Below are positions 19,319 to 28,264 of a DNA stretch of 64,000 nucleotides, piece after piece. Both the position numbers and the translations under genes were made by a program. The DNA is from an uncultured Collinsella sp. (GTDB lineage: Bacteria; Actinomycetota; Coriobacteriia; Coriobacteriales; Coriobacteriaceae), in NCBI GenBank assembly GCA_934668695.1, contig CAKUOD010000003.1, forward strand, positions 82,436-146,435, in the 5' to 3' direction. Each line of letters starts with the position of its first letter. Position 1 is the stretch's first letter. The notes beneath the pieces were generated by a model, which was not told the DNA's origin, ran no database searches, and saw nothing but the letters and a program-made list of their open reading frames with translations.

Positions 19319-20981
19319 GAAAGTTTGCTCCTTCCCGATCTTGTTTGCGCTGCTTGCCCTCCTGATCGGCACCTGCGCGGTTGTGTTCCCCGCTTCCGCG
19401 CAGGCCGCGCCGACCTCGACCGGTTCCATCACGGTGAGCGGCACCGTGGCGAGCAGCTACGACGCCTACCAGATCTTTAGCGCCAATGTCGTCGACGGCG
19501 ACAGCGACGCCAAGATCGCCACCGACCTCGCCTGGGCAAGCGACGCCGTGCGCGACGCCGCGCTGCCTGTGCTGCACAGCGCCGGCATGCCCAAATCCCA
19601 GACCACCGCGCGGGAAGCTGCCGAGTGGCTCAACACCGATTCCCACCTTACGAGCGCGCTGAGCGCACAGCTCGCTCGTTCCCTCCAGAGCTCTAGCGCC
19701 GTGTCCGTGGCCCTTAACGCGGGCACGGCGGCCGAGCTGCCCTGCGGCTACTGGCTCATCGTCGCCGACGACGACGCCATCGCCCAGGGCGAGGCCGGCA
19801 CCGCGCCGATCGTGGCCCTGGTCGGCGGCAGCGCCGTCACCGTCAAGCCCAAGGCGGCGACCCCCAAGGTGTCCAAGCATGTGCTGGAGGACGGCACCGC
19901 CGCATGGCAGAAGGCCGCCGACGCCACGGTCGCCGACGACCTGTACTGGCGCCTCTCTGCCACGGTCCCGGCGGGTCTTACCGCCTATGACACCTATACG
20001 GTGCGGTTCGTCGACACCATGAGCGCGGGGCTCGACCCCTCCAAGGTGGCCGCGAGCATGCGCGTGTACGTGGCGGCGGGCGCGGACGGCGGCTTCGACG
20101 CCGTCTCGGCCGGCAAGGGCGGGCGCACCGGCACCGAGCCCGCGAAGGGCTGGACCGACATCACGGCCCAGTGCGCCACCAAGGTAGCGGCCGACGGCAA
20201 GACCTTCACCGTGCGCACCGGCGACCTGATCGCCGCGCTCGGCGGGGCCGACGCCTTCACCGCGGGCGCCCGCGTGGTCGCCGTGTACAATGCGCCGCTC
20301 AACAGCGCGTGCAACCACGGCATCGCGAAGGGCAACCCCAACGAGGTCTACCTGCGCTACCCGCGCTCTCCCTTTGCCGACCAGTCCGGCGACGCCGGCT
20401 TCACCCGCACGCCGAGTGATGACGCGTGCGCCTATACTTGGGATCTCGCGCTCACCAAGCGCGGCAGCGACGGCGACAAGCCGCTTGCCGGGGCGGTCCT
20501 GAGCATCGCCGACGACCGCGGTCGCACGCTGGCGGCCGACGGCACGTGGGATGCGGAGGGCAAGGCCACCGTCACCACGGGCGAGGACGGCCGCGTGACC
20601 GTCTCGGGTGTGGACTCGGGCAAGCTGGAGGTCCGCGAGCTCAAGGCGCCCAAGGGCTACACCGCCTTTGAGGGCACGCGCTCCGTGACGGTCAAGGCCG
20701 AGGGCCTGGACGTCGACCAGGTGGCCGCCGCCAAGCCCAAGCTCACCATCACGGCGGAGTCGCCCCTGCGCTCCGACAGCGCGGACGGGTCGACGGGCAG
20801 TCTGGAGGCGTCGCTCATCAACACGCCCACCGGCACGCCCCCTAGCACTATCACCGGAGGCTTCATTCCCTCGACAGGCGATATGGCAATGTACGCCGCG
20901 GCCGCCGCAGCGGTCGCCGGAGCCGCGCTCATCGTGGTCGCGCTCCTGGTCAAGCGGGGAGGTGGCAACCATGCAGAGTAG
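19311..20981 (+). CDS. Sortase-anchored pilin subunit (GC-rich)
   Basis: A 556-residue pilin. Signal peptide about 1-32 (FPILFALLALLIGTCAVVF, cleavage after SAQA), an isopeptide-forming fimbrial region (about 180-350), a Cna-B/SpaA domain near 375-470 with the E-box-like ELKAPKGY, and the sorting signal IPSTG, hydrophobic helix, KRGG tail. GTG 19311 is preceded by AAGGGAGG and overlaps the adhesin stop by 8 bases, so the two are co-translated. It is markedly more GC-rich than the genes on either side, which points to mosaic assembly of the locus. A minor or tip-proximal pilin is likely. Confidence 0.88.
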   Translation: MNKKVCSFPILFALLALLIGTCAVVFPASAQAAPTSTGSITVSGTVASSYDAYQIFSANVVDGDSDAKIATDLAWASDAVRDAALPVLHSAGMPKSQTTAREAAEWLNTDSHLTSALSAQLARSLQSSSAVSVALNAGTAAELPCGYWLIVADDDAIAQGEAGTAPIVALVGGSAVTVKPKAATPKVSKHVLEDGTAAWQKAADATVADDLYWRLSATVPAGLTAYDTYTVRFVDTMSAGLDPSKVAASMRVYVAAGADGGFDAVSAGKGGRTGTEPAKGWTDITAQCATKVAADGKTFTVRTGDLIAALGGADAFTAGARVVAVYNAPLNSACNHGIAKGNPNEVYLRYPRSPFADQSGDAGFTRTPSDDACAYTWDLALTKRGSDGDKPLAGAVLSIADDRGRTLAADGTWDAEGKATVTTGEDGRVTVSGVDSGKLEVRELKAPKGYTAFEGTRSVTVKAEGLDVDQVAAAKPKLTITAESPLRSDSADGSTGSLEASLINTPTGTPPSTITGGFIPSTGDMAMYAAAAAAVAGAALIVVALLVKRGGGNHAE

Positions 20982-21089
20982 CCAATGGCCCCACAGAGAG
21001 CGGGGCGAGACATAACCAAGCAAATGCTTAGACACAGACAAATGGTTTTAGATCAAATGGACTTCAAGCAGAAAGCAGAGGAAAAGAAG

Positions 21090-22871
21090 ATGAGTATGAG
21101 CAAGAACATCGCCCGCCTGGCAGTGACGGCCGGCCTAACTGCAGCGCTGAGCTTCGGCGGCGTGATGGCCCCGGTGACCATGGCGTTTGCTGGGGGCACG
21201 CCAACGGTGGCTCCGGATGGCAATGTAAAGATTGACGAGAAGACCTATACGGATACAACCTTTAGGGGTATCCAGATTTTCAAGGCCAAGGTCACGCAGG
21301 ATTTGGAAGGCGTTAACAACTGGAATGGCGCTAAGACGCTTTCCGACATTGAGTGGGCGTCAGATGCCGTTAGGGATGCTGTGACCGGGGCATTTGCCGA
21401 TACTAGCGACGTTACAAAGCCCTCCGACAATGATGCTCAGAAGTGGGCCGACTGGCTTAAATCAAAAACCGAAGGTGATTACAAGTCAGGTACAGACAAG
21501 ACTACTAAGCTCGATGCCGGAACAACCCTCGACAAGATCGCCAAGGCACTGGAGGACGCCAATATCACTGAAGGGACGGATGAGTGCAAAACGAGCACCG
21601 GTGGCACCTTCACTGGTTTGAATACCGGCTACTGGCTCTTCGTGACTAAGAGTGTCGGCAGGAACCCAAATGCTGTCGCCGAGCGCAACACGGATACCTT
21701 CACTTCGCCGATTTTCGCCGTTGTCGGCGGTTCCGCTGAGACCATTGCTCCCAAGAAGCAGGTCCCCACTGTGACCAAGGCCGTAAAGGACGACGCAAAG
21801 GACAGCACGTTCGGCGAACCCGAGAATCCCAATAAGGCTGCGGACTCTCAGATGGGCGACTATGTCGACTACCTGCTTACCGGTACCGTTGCGGGTAACA
21901 TCAACACTTACAGCACCTACAAGTACATCTTCACGGATAATCTTCCCGAATCCATGACGCCCGAGTTTGAATCTGACGGCACGACGCCCGCTGTCACGGT
22001 CAAGATTGGTGATACCGAGGTCAAGACTGGCTGCTACACCGCCAAGTACGAGAACAATACGATAACTGTCGACTTCACCAATCTCAAGAATTGCACGGGC
22101 GTGAACAATGCTGCTATTACACTGAACAGCGACTCGAAGGTGACCGTCGAGTACAAGGCAAAGCTCGACTCTACCAAGATCTTTGATAATGACGGTAAAA
22201 TCAAGAGGATCTTTAATGGATTGGTTGGTCAAGCCCAGACTAATACGGTTAAGCTGACTTATTCCAACAATCCGCATGCTGAGGGTGTCGGCACCACGGT
22301 CGAGCACCCTGCCTATGACTACACCTATGGCATCGATGTCACCAAGGTGGGCTCTGATAACAAAGCAAAGGGGCTCGAGGGCGTTGAGTTCACGCTGCAG
22401 GAGAACGGTGATACGAGCAACTTTATCAAAGCGGACGGTACCAAGACGGCTAATAGCGAGCAGGCCAAGCTGAAGACCGACGCAGACGGTAAGATAAACG
22501 TTGTCGGTCTCGATGAGGGCACTTACACCCTCACAGAGGTAACCCCGGCGCCTGGCTACAACAACTCTGCTTCCAAAGGTGTTACGTTTACCATTGCTCG
22601 CGGCACGCTTAAGCAGGATGGCACCGCGGTGACTCCCGACAAGGATTCTGCCAACGTTACTGCTGCTGATGGTGTTGTAAAGGCCGATTCTGCCGCCGTA
22701 TCTACCGGTAAGCTCAGCTTCACCATCGTCGACCAGAAGGGCACCGGCCTCCCGCTGACCGGTCTTAACGGCGTGACCTTCACTTGGATCGCTGGTGGCG
22801 CGGTGCTGTGCATCGGCGTGGCGCACCTCATCCGCAGCCGTAAGCAGGCTGAGGAGTCCGAGCAGGAGTAA
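21090..22871 (+). CDS. Sortase-anchored major pilin-like protein (SpaA type)
   Basis: A 593-residue pilin. Signal peptide about 1-36 ending near MAFAGG. The body has isopeptide-type fimbrial domains (about 190-430, with VPTVTKAVKDD and the LTYSNNP motif found in backbone pilins) and a C-terminal Cna-B domain (about 430-510, ending TEVTPAPGYN). The sorting signal is LPLTG, a hydrophobic helix, then RSRK. ATG 21090 is preceded by AGAGGA; the gap of 108 bases from the previous pilin and the strong terminator after it suggest it ends the operon. Best candidate for the shaft subunit, as inferred from the domain order. Confidence 0.9.
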   Translation: MSMSKNIARLAVTAGLTAALSFGGVMAPVTMAFAGGTPTVAPDGNVKIDEKTYTDTTFRGIQIFKAKVTQDLEGVNNWNGAKTLSDIEWASDAVRDAVTGAFADTSDVTKPSDNDAQKWADWLKSKTEGDYKSGTDKTTKLDAGTTLDKIAKALEDANITEGTDECKTSTGGTFTGLNTGYWLFVTKSVGRNPNAVAERNTDTFTSPIFAVVGGSAETIAPKKQVPTVTKAVKDDAKDSTFGEPENPNKAADSQMGDYVDYLLTGTVAGNINTYSTYKYIFTDNLPESMTPEFESDGTTPAVTVKIGDTEVKTGCYTAKYENNTITVDFTNLKNCTGVNNAAITLNSDSKVTVEYKAKLDSTKIFDNDGKIKRIFNGLVGQAQTNTVKLTYSNNPHAEGVGTTVEHPAYDYTYGIDVTKVGSDNKAKGLEGVEFTLQENGDTSNFIKADGTKTANSEQAKLKTDADGKINVVGLDEGTYTLTEVTPAPGYNNSASKGVTFTIARGTLKQDGTAVTPDKDSANVTAADGVVKADSAAVSTGKLSFTIVDQKGTGLPLTGLNGVTFTWIAGGAVLCIGVAHLIRSRKQAEESEQE

Positions 22872-22971
22872 CGCTCGCTCACCCATCCCTTTGGCAGGTG
22901 GGATGTGATGGCCATGAGACTTGCGGACACTTTTCTCGTCCATCGACGTTCTTGCTTTGCCATTCTTTTTT

Positions 22972-23010
22972 CGGGGCAGACTCCGCACTGGAGTCTGCCC
23001 CGTTCTTTTT
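22972..23010 (+). terminator. Strong intrinsic terminator of the pilin operon
   Basis: Perfect 13-bp arms CGGGGCAGACTCC (22972-22984) and GGAGTCTGCCCCG (22990-23002) with a 5-base loop, followed by TTCTTTTT. A run of T also precedes it, so it could work in either direction. Confidence 0.93.
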
Positions 23011-23153
23011 GGGACAACGCAGACAGCCTCCATCGTCCGATGCGGGCACGTTCGTCATCGCGTTTTTTGACTCGTATGAGGTTCGGTTTAAGGTCCGTAG
23101 GCGCACGCGCGGTGCGGACGGTTCTCGGCGTTTGCGCCGCAAGCGCAAATAAG

Positions 23154-23180
23154 AACGGCCGGGGTTGCAGCCCGGCCGTT
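23154..23180 (+). terminator. GC-rich hairpin in the gap before the AbiE-like pair
   Basis: Perfect 10-bp arms AACGGCCGGG (23154-23163) and CCCGGCCGTT (23171-23180), weak T-run (TTTAA) afterwards. The rest of the 22872-23380 gap holds no gene I can support. Confidence 0.65.
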
Positions 23181-23321
23181 TAACACGTTAGAAAACTAGG
23201 CCGCCCGCGCTCCTTAACACTTACGCGGGATGCGTCGTTTCCTGTAGCTATTGTATCCCGAATCGCCCCGCCGATTCGGGACATTTTGAAAACTCAAATA
23301 CGGGCCCATACCTGATAGAAA

Positions 23322-23367
23322 TCACATCATTTCCGAAAATTATGTATAATTCCAATATCAACTGGAA
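23322..23367 (+). promoter_or_regulatory. Promoter and possible operator of the AbiE-like operon
   Basis: TATAAT at 23345-23350 lies in an AT-rich stretch; no clear -35 box is visible. It is overlapped at its end by an inverted repeat TTCCA (23350-23354) and TGGAA (23363-23367). AbiEi antitoxins autoregulate by binding inverted repeats at such places (family knowledge), so autoregulation is a reasonable inference. Confidence 0.5.
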
Positions 23368-23380
23368 CTAAGCGAAAAAG

Positions 23381-24349
23381 ATGGAAATGAACGAAGCGCT
23401 TACCTACTTACAAGAAGCACTGGGCCTCTCCGCCAAGGCTAAAACTTGGCCTGGATCCGCACACTTGCCGCTGCATCTGCGGTCGATTGAGGTTCGCGCC
23501 GTTGACGCAAATGGTTTTTCTTTTTTGCTTGCAAGCTTGCCTACTGGCGTCGGGCTTCCCGAGGCCAAAAGGGTCTATAGCCAGCTAACCTTGCGTTCGG
23601 AGGCTCCTGTTGTCATTTCGTTCCCTGATGCCGATGCGCGCCAGCGCAAGGCATTGGTCGCGCAAGGGATTCCCTTTGTTTGCCCCGGTAGACAGGCTTT
23701 TCTTCCATTTATGGGCGCTGCCTATACGGAGAGACGCGGTGCCCGGTTTCATAATCGCGCGACCAAGATGTCACCCAACGCGCAGGCTGCCGCAATCTGG
23801 GGAGCAGGTCAGGAGTCATATCATCCCGATGACCTTTGTCGTGCGCTCGGGATTTCGGCAAGCCGTGCGAGCGAGGCCATAACCGAGCTTGTAGACAGGG
23901 GGCTCGCAAGGCGCGAGCGGCGCGAACGGCGTGTCATTGTGTTACCCGTGGTCGTGGATCTTCTGCTCAGTGAGCACATTGCAGAGCTTTCCTCGCCTGT
24001 CTCGAAGGTTATTTTTGCAAGGAAGGCACCACAGATCGATCGCCTTGCTGACGCTGGGGAGACGGCGCTCGCTGCGCGTTCGATGCTCGCTGCGTCGGGC
24101 GTGGAGCAAAAGGCTGTCTTAAGAAGTGCATGGCGTGAGCTGCGTGACCTTGAAGTCGCAGACGGGGAACTGCCGGATAACGAAACGGCGATGATCCAAG
24201 TGTGGCGCTATGCGCCCGTGTTTGCCGACTCCTCCCGTATCGACGACATTTCACTTGCGCTATCTTTGGCGGCAATCGACGATGAACGAATTCAGCTCGA
24301 AGTCGATCGCATGTTTGGAAAGGAATATCCATGGCAGGAAGCGCTGTAG
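23381..24349 (+). CDS. AbiEi-like antitoxin/regulator of a type IV toxin-antitoxin pair
   Basis: A 322-residue protein with a central winged-helix region (about 130-190: YHPDDLCRALGISASRASEAITELVDRGLARRE) and an N-terminal domain that resembles AbiEi-family proteins only in outline. Its gene overlaps the following nucleotidyltransferase gene by 19 bases, the arrangement of AbiE systems, in which AbiEi represses the operon and counters the AbiEii toxin. ATG 23381 has no clear Shine-Dalgarno site; a second ATG 6 bases on is possible. It could otherwise be called a MarR-like regulator. Confidence 0.7.
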   Translation: MEMNEALTYLQEALGLSAKAKTWPGSAHLPLHLRSIEVRAVDANGFSFLLASLPTGVGLPEAKRVYSQLTLRSEAPVVISFPDADARQRKALVAQGIPFVCPGRQAFLPFMGAAYTERRGARFHNRATKMSPNAQAAAIWGAGQESYHPDDLCRALGISASRASEAITELVDRGLARRERRERRVIVLPVVVDLLLSEHIAELSSPVSKVIFARKAPQIDRLADAGETALAARSMLAASGVEQKAVLRSAWRELRDLEVADGELPDNETAMIQVWRYAPVFADSSRIDDISLALSLAAIDDERIQLEVDRMFGKEYPWQEAL

Positions 24350-25104
24350 AAGGTCTCCAAGAATTTCGGCAGCATATGCAGGAAGCTGAAGGGTCGTATG
24401 CCCTTATCGGCGGCACAGCATGCGACATTTTGCTCGCGGAGGCGGGACTTTCGTTTAGGGCGACCCACGATTTTGATGTGGTCATTGTCGCCGATGACCG
24501 GTTGCCTCAGACGGCCGAAGCCATATGGACCTTGGTGCGTGATGGCGGCTACCGCTGCGGCTGGGGTGAAAGCGAAGCCTCGTGTTTTTATCGGTTTACG
24601 GAACCAAAGAGGCCGGGTTATCCCCATATGATCGAGCTCTTCGCGAAGTGCCCCGACTTTCTAAAGGCTCGTGAGGGAGTTGATGTGACGCCAATTCACG
24701 TTGATGAAAACATAAGCAGTCTTTCGGCTATTTTGCTGGACGATGCCTACTACAGCTTGTTTCTTCAGGGAATTCGGACAGTAGACGGTGTTTCGGTCCT
24801 GGATACGGAATACATTGTCCCGTTCAAAGCGAAGGCGTATCTCGACCTAAAAGCTAGAAGGGAGGCCGGGGAGAACGTTGACTCGAGGAAGGTCAAAAAG
24901 CATAAACGCGATGCGCTGAGGCTTGCTCAGCTGCTTGGCGAGTCGGAAGGTGTCGATCTGGGCGGAGAACTGAAGGACGATATGCTTGCGTTTGTTAAAG
25001 ATTGCGAGGTGGGCGACGTCAATCTGAAACAGATCGGGGTTGCGGGCGTAACGATGGCGCAGTTGCTCGAGACGATGAAAGCAACATATGGCTTGATTGG
25101 TTGA
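24331..25104 (+). CDS. AbiEii-like nucleotidyltransferase toxin
   Basis: A 257-residue protein of the AbiEii/DUF1814 nucleotidyltransferase group. The signature is IGGTACD followed by RATHDFDVVI, i.e. GG(T/S) then R.T.D.D, which binds nucleotide and metal. Conserved lysines follow in IVPFKAKAYLDLKARR. In characterised relatives the enzyme blocks growth by modifying tRNA ends and the upstream AbiEi protein relieves this. The 19-base overlap with the upstream gene fits a toxin-antitoxin operon. The pair lies between the pilin genes and their likely sortase. Confidence 0.78.
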   Translation: MAGSAVEGLQEFRQHMQEAEGSYALIGGTACDILLAEAGLSFRATHDFDVVIVADDRLPQTAEAIWTLVRDGGYRCGWGESEASCFYRFTEPKRPGYPHMIELFAKCPDFLKAREGVDVTPIHVDENISSLSAILLDDAYYSLFLQGIRTVDGVSVLDTEYIVPFKAKAYLDLKARREAGENVDSRKVKKHKRDALRLAQLLGESEGVDLGGELKDDMLAFVKDCEVGDVNLKQIGVAGVTMAQLLETMKATYGLIG

Positions 25105-25215
25105 GTGGGGTTACGTGGCCCGAACGGTGCAGCCTAGCTGCGTTGTCCGGCGCATGAGCTCGCTAATCGGCTATTATTTGTTTAGACAACCTGAGCTGTA
25201 AAGGAGTGACCGGCG

Positions 25216-26154
25216 ATGGTGCAGGGCGCCAAACATATGAAGAGCAACAACGCTGCGGCCAGCGGCGGCTCAAGCCCCCAGCCCAAACCTCGACCAAAGC
25301 CTAAGCGTCGTCGCAAGCGGCTGCCGCGCTGGGCCGACCGACTCATCACCATCGTCATCATCCTTATTGGCGTGGGCCTTATGACTTGGCCGTGGATCTT
25401 GGACCGGCTCGAGGCCTCGGGCGTGTTCAACCAGATCAGCACCGTGTCCAGCACCGTGGACGCGCTCTCCGAAGAGGAGCGCGAGCGCATTCTGCTGCAG
25501 GCTCGCTCCTTTAACGAGCAGCTAGCCGGCGAAGCCACCGAGCTTTCCGCCGACCAGATCGAGCCCTACGATCAGCAGCTCATCTTTGACCGCGACCCCA
25601 TGATGAGTTGGGTCGAGATCCCCTCCATCGACGTGAGTATGCCTATTTACCACGGCACGAGCGAGGAAGTCCTTATGGCGGGCGTCGGCCACCTGGAGGG
25701 CACGAGCCTACCGGTGGGCGGCAGCTCGACGCATTGCGTGCTCACCGCGCACTCGGGCATGCGCAACCTGAGCATGTTCGACGACATCCACTCGCTGGAG
25801 CCCGGCGACCTGGTACTGCTGCACACCATGAACAAGACGCTCGCCTACAAGATGGTGGACTCCGAGGTCGTGCTGCCCGAGGAGATGGAGTCGCTGACCA
25901 TCGAGCCCGGCGCCGACAAGGTGACGCTCGTCACCTGCACGCCCTATGGCGTGAACGACCATCGTCTGCTGGTGCATTGCGTGCGCACCAAGTACAGCAA
26001 GATGGACGTCGACAAGCAAAAGTCGCTGGCCGGCCGCCACTGGGGCAAGCGCGAGTTCGCCGTGCTCATCGTGGTTATTGCCATTGTGCTGTTGCTGCTG
26101 GACATTGTGGTCCACGCGGTCCGTAAACGCCGCAAGGCCAAGGCCTCGGCATAG
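25216..26154 (+). CDS. Class C (pilus) sortase
   Basis: A 312-residue transpeptidase that joins pilins or anchors them to the cell wall. It has a basic, proline-rich N-terminus, a first membrane helix (about 48-66), the sortase beta-barrel with H179 (LTAHSG), C241 (TLVTCTPYG) and R250, and a C-terminal membrane helix (about 278-298) followed by RKRRK. A DP...W segment (DPMMSW) before the barrel resembles the lid that closes class C active sites. ATG 25216 follows AAGGAG. It probably serves the three pilins upstream, although the AbiE-like pair intervenes and it has its own transcription unit. Confidence 0.92.
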   Translation: MVQGAKHMKSNNAAASGGSSPQPKPRPKPKRRRKRLPRWADRLITIVIILIGVGLMTWPWILDRLEASGVFNQISTVSSTVDALSEEERERILLQARSFNEQLAGEATELSADQIEPYDQQLIFDRDPMMSWVEIPSIDVSMPIYHGTSEEVLMAGVGHLEGTSLPVGGSSTHCVLTAHSGMRNLSMFDDIHSLEPGDLVLLHTMNKTLAYKMVDSEVVLPEEMESLTIEPGADKVTLVTCTPYGVNDHRLLVHCVRTKYSKMDVDKQKSLAGRHWGKREFAVLIVVIAIVLLLLDIVVHAVRKRRKAKASA

Positions 26155-26167
26155 CCATTGTTCGGAA

Positions 26168-26200
26168 CCACCACAATGGGGACAGGCACCTTTGTGGTGG
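26168..26200. repeat. Hairpin repeat family 2, copy d
   Basis: Arms CCACCACAA (26168-26176) and TTGTGGTGG (26192-26200). Eleven bases later family 1 copy d begins: the reverse of the order found at 14288-14421. Confidence 0.85.
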
Positions 26201-26211
26201 TCGGGGCTTTC

Positions 26212-26279
26212 AAACCGTCCCAACATTCGATGAAAATCGCGATTTTGGCGAAAAACGTCGAATGTTGGGACGGTTTTTG
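26212..26279. repeat. Hairpin repeat family 1, copy d
   Basis: Perfect 19-bp arms AAACCGTCCCAACATTCGA (26212-26230) and its complement (26258-26276), then TTTG. Loop with AAAATCGCGATTTT as in copy c. It separates the sortase from gatCAB. Confidence 0.9.
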
Positions 26280-26438
26280 TTGTGGGCGAGACGGTTTTCG
26301 CCGCAGGTCCGCCGGGTCGCGCCCTGCCAACCCGCCGTCCTCGTTACGTTTTCGCTGCATTTGGGTAAAGCGCCTGCTCCAAGCCGGCGTTGCCCTGTAT
26401 ACTAGAGCGGTTTAACTGTTATGCGGAAGGGAGCGCCT

Positions 26439-26750
26439 ATGGCACTCAGCGAGAAAGACGTGCGCGGCATCGCCGAGTACGCAAAGATCGCACTGACCGA
26501 TGACGAGCTCACCCAGATGACGTCCTACATGAACGACGCCGTCCAGATGCTCGAGCCCGTCTTGCAATATGACTTGCCCGACGTGGAGCCCACGTTCCAT
26601 CCCATCGGAAGCCTGTCCAACGTGATGGGCGACGACCTGCGCGAGCCCGAGCGCGACCTGCCGCTCGACGTTGCGCTGGAGAACGCTGGTAGCGCGCGCG
26701 ACCGTTACTTCCGCGTGCCGTCCATTTTGGGAGAGGGGGAGAGCGAGTAA
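26439..26750 (+). CDS. gatC: Aspartyl/glutamyl-tRNA amidotransferase subunit C
   Basis: A 103-residue GatC, the small subunit that clamps GatA and GatB of the amidotransferase converting Glu-tRNA(Gln) and Asp-tRNA(Asn) to the amide forms. It begins MALSEKDVRGIAEYAKIALT and contains the conserved DVEPTFHP and LREPERD segments. ATG 26439 has GGAAGGGAG upstream. The stop codon overlaps the gatA start by one base, so the three genes are co-translated. Confidence 0.95.
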   Translation: MALSEKDVRGIAEYAKIALTDDELTQMTSYMNDAVQMLEPVLQYDLPDVEPTFHPIGSLSNVMGDDLREPERDLPLDVALENAGSARDRYFRVPSILGEGESE

Positions 26751-28264
26751 TGGCCCAGAGCTTCGATTCCCTTACCGCCGCCCAGATCGCCGCGGGCGTT
26801 GCCGCCGGCGACTTTACCGCTACCGAGGTGGCCCAGGCCTCCCTTGCCGCCATCGAGGCGCGCGAGGGCGGGGTCCAAGCATTCCTGCAGGTGGCGCCCG
26901 AGCTTGCGCTTGAGGCCGCCGCGCGCGTGGATGCCGACCGTGCCGCCGGAAAGCCGCTGCCCCCGCTCGCGGGCGTGCCGCTGGCCATCAAGGACAACAT
27001 GAACCTTGTGGGCACGCGCACCACCTGCGCTTCCCGTATGCTCGAGAACTACCAGAGCGTCTACACCGCCACCTGCGTCCAGCGTATGCTCGATGCCGGC
27101 TGCCTGCCCATGGGCAAGGCCAACATGGACGAGTTTGCCTTTGGCAGCTCCACCGAGAGCTCGGCCTTCCACCGCACCAACAACCCCTGGGATACCGAGC
27201 GCGTGCCCGGCGGCTCCTCGGGCGGCTCCGCTGCTGCCGTCGCCGCGGGCGAGGTCGCGCTCTCGCTGGGCTCGGACACCGGCGGCTCCATCCGCCAGCC
27301 GGCGGCGCTCTGCGGCGTGGTGGGCCTTAAGCCCACGTATGGCGCCGTGAGTCGCTACGGCGTGGTGGCCTTTGGCTCGTCGCTCGACCAGGTCGGTCCC
27401 TTTGGCCGCACGGTCGAGGACGTCGCGCTGGCCATGAACGCGCTTACCGGCGCGGGCCACGATCCGTACGACTGCACCAGCCAGGACTGCGCCGTCGACT
27501 TTACCGAGCACCTCAACGACAGCATCGAGGGCAAGCGCGTGGGCATCATCCCCGCGTTTATGGAGGCCGAAGGCCTGACGCCCGAGGTCAAGGCCGCTGT
27601 TCAGCGCGCCGCCCAGGAGCTGCAGAACCAGGGTGCCGAGCTGGTCGAGGTCGACCTGCCGCACCTGGATGCCGCTATCGCCGCCTACTACGTCATCGGC
27701 CCGGCCGAGGCGTTCTCCAACCTGGCCCGTTTCGACGGCATTCGCTACGGCTACCAGGAGGAGGGCTGCGCCAACCTGTCCGACCAGAGCTCGCTGTCGC
27801 GCGCCCACGGCTTTGGTGCCGAGGCCAAGCGCCGTCAGATGCTCGGCGCCTACCTGCTGAGCTCAGGCGTGTACGACAAGTACTACTACGCTGCGCAAAA
27901 GGCCCGCACGCTCATCACGCAGGACTACGACGCCGCGTATGCCAAGGTGGACACGATCCTGATGCCCGCCTCGCCGCGCACGGCCTTTAAGTTTGGTGAG
28001 ATCAGCGATCCCACGCAGATGTACCTGTCCGACCTGTACACCATTTCGCTCAACATCTGCGGCAACGGTGGCATCTCGGTGCCGCTGGGCCTGGGCGAGG
28101 ACAGCAAGCTGCCCGTTTCTGCCCAGCTGGTGGGACCTGCCTTTAAGGACCGTCAGCTGCTCACGTTTGCCCGCGCCCTGGAGCGCGGCTTTGCCGATGC
28201 CGCCACGGGTGCGCCCGCGCTTTCCGTCGCGCCCGATTTTGCCGGGAAGGGAGGCGAGCTGTAA
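26750..28264 (+). CDS. gatA: Glutamyl-tRNA(Gln) amidotransferase subunit A
   Basis: A 504-residue amidase that releases ammonia from glutamine for tRNA amidation. The amidase-signature triad is complete: K81 (AIKDNM), S156 (GGSSGGS) and nucleophile S180 (DTGGSIR). Length is near the family norm. It overlaps gatC and gatB by one base each (TAATG). Confidence 0.97.
   Translation: MAQSFDSLTAAQIAAGVAAGDFTATEVAQASLAAIEAREGGVQAFLQVAPELALEAAARVDADRAAGKPLPPLAGVPLAIKDNMNLVGTRTTCASRMLENYQSVYTATCVQRMLDAGCLPMGKANMDEFAFGSSTESSAFHRTNNPWDTERVPGGSSGGSAAAVAAGEVALSLGSDTGGSIRQPAALCGVVGLKPTYGAVSRYGVVAFGSSLDQVGPFGRTVEDVALAMNALTGAGHDPYDCTSQDCAVDFTEHLNDSIEGKRVGIIPAFMEAEGLTPEVKAAVQRAAQELQNQGAELVEVDLPHLDAAIAAYYVIGPAEAFSNLARFDGIRYGYQEEGCANLSDQSSLSRAHGFGAEAKRRQMLGAYLLSSGVYDKYYYAAQKARTLITQDYDAAYAKVDTILMPASPRTAFKFGEISDPTQMYLSDLYTISLNICGNGGISVPLGLGEDSKLPVSAQLVGPAFKDRQLLTFARALERGFADAATGAPALSVAPDFAGKGGEL

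Noticed and set aside
22898..23183. Small open frames spanning the pilin terminator
   Set aside because: They run straight through a strong terminator hairpin and lack a convincing ribosome binding site; the basic C-terminal run is just GC-rich sequence.
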